Part shown: positions 63,042 through 64,000 of the stretch, in pieces | Position numbering within the stretch: the first letter of the stretch is position 1 | Layout of the letters: each line of letters starts with the position of its first letter | From: Devosia indica | Lineage (GTDB): Bacteria; Pseudomonadota; Alphaproteobacteria; Rhizobiales; Devosiaceae | Direction of reading: 5' to 3' | Length of the DNA: 64,000 nucleotides | Assembly: GCF_003056405.1 (NCBI RefSeq) | Contig: NZ_PYVZ01000006.1 | Span: 124,001-188,000, forward strand | Position numbers and translations under genes: made by a program | The notes under the pieces: model-generated | What the model was told of the DNA's origin: nothing | What the model saw: the letters and a program-made list of their open reading frames with translations, nothing else | Database searches by the model: none

Positions 63042-63353
63042 ATGACCAAGACGGAGCCGGTCGTGTGGGACCGGCATGCCATCAAGGCCGAGATCGGCCG
63101 ACGTGGCCTGACTATGGAAGCCATCGCCGAACTGGCAGGGATCAAAGGAAGCCAGGTCCGACACGGCTTGCTGGGTAGCAATCGCACAGGCGCACAGGCG
63201 ATTGCCTCGGCCCTGGGCATCCCATTCCGGACCCTGTTCCCCAACCTCTACCTCAACGGGCGGGCCAACGAGATCAAGACTAGCCGGAGTCCGCGCCACG
63301 CCGCCAGTCAAAACGAACACGTTCGTGTTGACGAGACTCGGAGGGCAAGCTGA
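63042..63353 (+). CDS. ner: Ner/Nlp-family helix-turn-helix regulator
   Basis: Mu Ner is the early negative regulator favouring the lytic cycle. The sequence follows the family closely: WDRHAIKAEIGRRGLTMEAI, ELAGIKGSQVRHGLLGSNRTG and ALGIPFRTLFPNLY (residues about 9-68). The last 30 residues are a variable basic tail whose DNA also carries the AACACG-TT-CGTGTT palindrome. It is the first rightward gene, opposite the repressor. Confidence 0.87.
   Translation: MTKTEPVVWDRHAIKAEIGRRGLTMEAIAELAGIKGSQVRHGLLGSNRTGAQAIASALGIPFRTLFPNLYLNGRANEIKTSRSPRHAASQNEHVRVDETRRAS
63316..63329. promoter_or_regulatory. AACACG-TT-CGTGTT palindrome inside the ner coding end
   Basis: A perfect 6-bp inverted repeat with a 2-base centre uses the same CGTGTT hexamer as the repressor/ner array. 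It lies 24-37 bases before the start of the next early gene and may be an extra operator. Confidence 0.6.
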
Positions 63354-63538
63354 TGGCCCGGTCAATGATTGTCCGCTTTGCTGACCTTCTGCAGCGCCGC
63401 CCGGAGTGGCAGGAGCGCGACGGGGACCGGCACGTTTTGGTCCGCGGCTACTCCCCTCTCGACAATCTGATCTACGGCGCCATTGCGGCCGCGGTGATCC
63501 TTGCCCCCTACATCATCTTTCTGGTGACTCTTCCATGA
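63353..63538 (+). CDS. Small phage membrane protein
   Basis: The 61-residue protein has one membrane helix near its C-terminus (YGAIAAAVILAPYIIFLVTL) after a charged region. The ATG overlaps the ner stop (TGATG) and is preceded by GGAGGG 7 bases upstream, so it is translated with ner. Its stop overlaps the start of the ParB-like gene in the same way. No family recognised. Confidence 0.72.
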   Translation: MARSMIVRFADLLQRRPEWQERDGDRHVLVRGYSPLDNLIYGAIAAAVILAPYIIFLVTLP

Positions 63539-64000
63539 CTATCGAACAGACCGCTGCCGTTCCGGCTCCGGGGACTGACCTGCGCGACATCGCGCTTGCG
63601 CTGATCGACGTGCCCGCCGGCCGTCGCGCCCTTGACCCCGACTGGGTCGAAACCCTGGCTGCCGAGTTCCGGGATAACCGGCAGCGTACTCCAATTGATG
63701 TGCTGCAAGTTGAGGGTCGCTTCGAGCTGGTGACTGGCGGGCATCGCTACGCCGCCAAATTGAAGGCCGGGCACCAAAACATCCGCGCGATTGTCTGGCA
63801 GCGCAGCGACTTCCGACATCACTCCCAGATCAAGCTGGTTGAGATCGCCGAAAACTTCATGCGGCGCGAGCTCTCGGTACTCGACAAGGCCTTCGATGTC
63901 GCCGCCTGGCGCGAGGTTTACGAGACCGTCCAAGGCGCCGTGAAGCGGGGTGGTGATCGCCGCTCCAAGTCAAAGTCTCAAGTTGAGACTTTGATCGGCG
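63535..64000 (+). CDS. ParB-like N-terminal domain phage protein (cut by window edge)
   Basis: The 155 codons visible hold a ParB/RepB/Spo0J N-terminal domain, with VTGGHRYAAKLKAGHQN (the GxxR-type box) and VEIAENFMRRELSVLDKAFDV. In Mu-like phages of alphaproteobacteria such a protein sits in the early region before the transposase. It might bind DNA or act as a nuclease-like CTPase; the C-terminal part that would decide is outside the window. Confidence 0.82.
   Translation, partial: MTIEQTAAVPAPGTDLRDIALALIDVPAGRRALDPDWVETLAAEFRDNRQRTPIDVLQVEGRFELVTGGHRYAAKLKAGHQNIRAIVWQRSDFRHHSQIKLVEIAENFMRRELSVLDKAFDVAAWREVYETVQGAVKRGGDRRSKSKSQVETLIG

Larger units (their letters stand above)
61710..64000 (+). 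mobile_element. Left end of a Mu-like transposable prophage (continues past window)
   Basis: The gene order repressor (leftward), Ner, small membrane protein, ParB-like early gene (rightward) matches the left early region of Mu-like phages of alphaproteobacteria. No integrase gene is seen. The TG at 61710 next to short repeats is the candidate end; the transposase genes and right end are outside the window, so the extent is unknown. Confidence 0.7.

Overview
The window looks like a chromosomal segment of a GC-rich alphaproteobacterium of the order Hyphomicrobiales (Rhizobiales), most like a Devosia-type organism. This rests on synteny and family content: the yajC-secD / nlpD-surE-serS-tatCBA-scpBA-SPOR-argS-dgt block, the pcm-tolC-popZ-valS block, an aapJQMP amino-acid transporter and an ExoR-like periplasmic regulator. 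No rRNA or marker gene is present to fix the genus.

1-17.7 kb is almost pure core genome: Sec translocase accessory genes, a DUF815 ATPase, a degenerate LytM (NlpD-like) factor, SurE, SerRS, the twin-arginine translocase, the ScpA/ScpB condensin partners, a large SPOR-domain membrane protein, ArgRS, a dGTPase-like HD protein, ErpA, a beta-lactamase-fold hydrolase, exonuclease III and an ExoR-like Sel1 protein. 18.3-27.5 kb holds an ABC exporter, a ZntB/CorA metal transporter, ValRS, a small secreted protein, PopZ, TolC and a Pcm-like methyltransferase. 28-36.9 kb holds tRNA-Cys, a BenE-MobA pair, tRNA-Asn, an Fsr-like exporter, an SRPBCC protein, photolyase, a cysteine synthase, cardiolipin synthase and a free-standing AlaX editing protein.

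36.9-42.7 kb encodes a general L-amino-acid ABC transporter. It has an unusually long AapQ permease and a second AapJ-like binding protein beyond a terminator. 42.9-46.3 kb holds metC, a PAP2 phosphatase, tRNA-Pro, an NDUFS4-like complex I subunit and a TraB/GumN protein. 46.4-56.4 kb is the most distinctive metabolic locus: a divergently transcribed LacI regulator with paired palindromic operators, a binding-protein-dependent sugar ABC transporter (binding protein, two permeases, ATPase), and two Gfo/Idh/MocA oxidoreductases alternating with two xylose-isomerase-like TIM-barrel proteins. This is a complete uptake-plus-redox catabolic operon for an unidentified sugar or glycoside. Several of its intergenic gaps carry strong hairpins without U-tracts.

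56.4-61.4 kb has tRNA-Arg, a HAD phosphatase, an ArsR-type regulator with its own palindrome, a haemolysin-III membrane protein, a DUF192 lipoprotein, a tandem cold-shock-domain protein, glyoxalase I, an M15 lipoprotein peptidase and two tRNA-Glu genes (TTC, CTC).

From about 61.7 kb to the right edge the content changes to the left end of a Mu-like transposable prophage: a TM2 protein, an S24-type repressor reading left, then a Ner regulator, a small membrane protein and a ParB-like early gene reading right and cut by the window edge. A repeated CGTGTT-containing motif in the repressor/ner intergenic region is a candidate lysis-lysogeny operator array.
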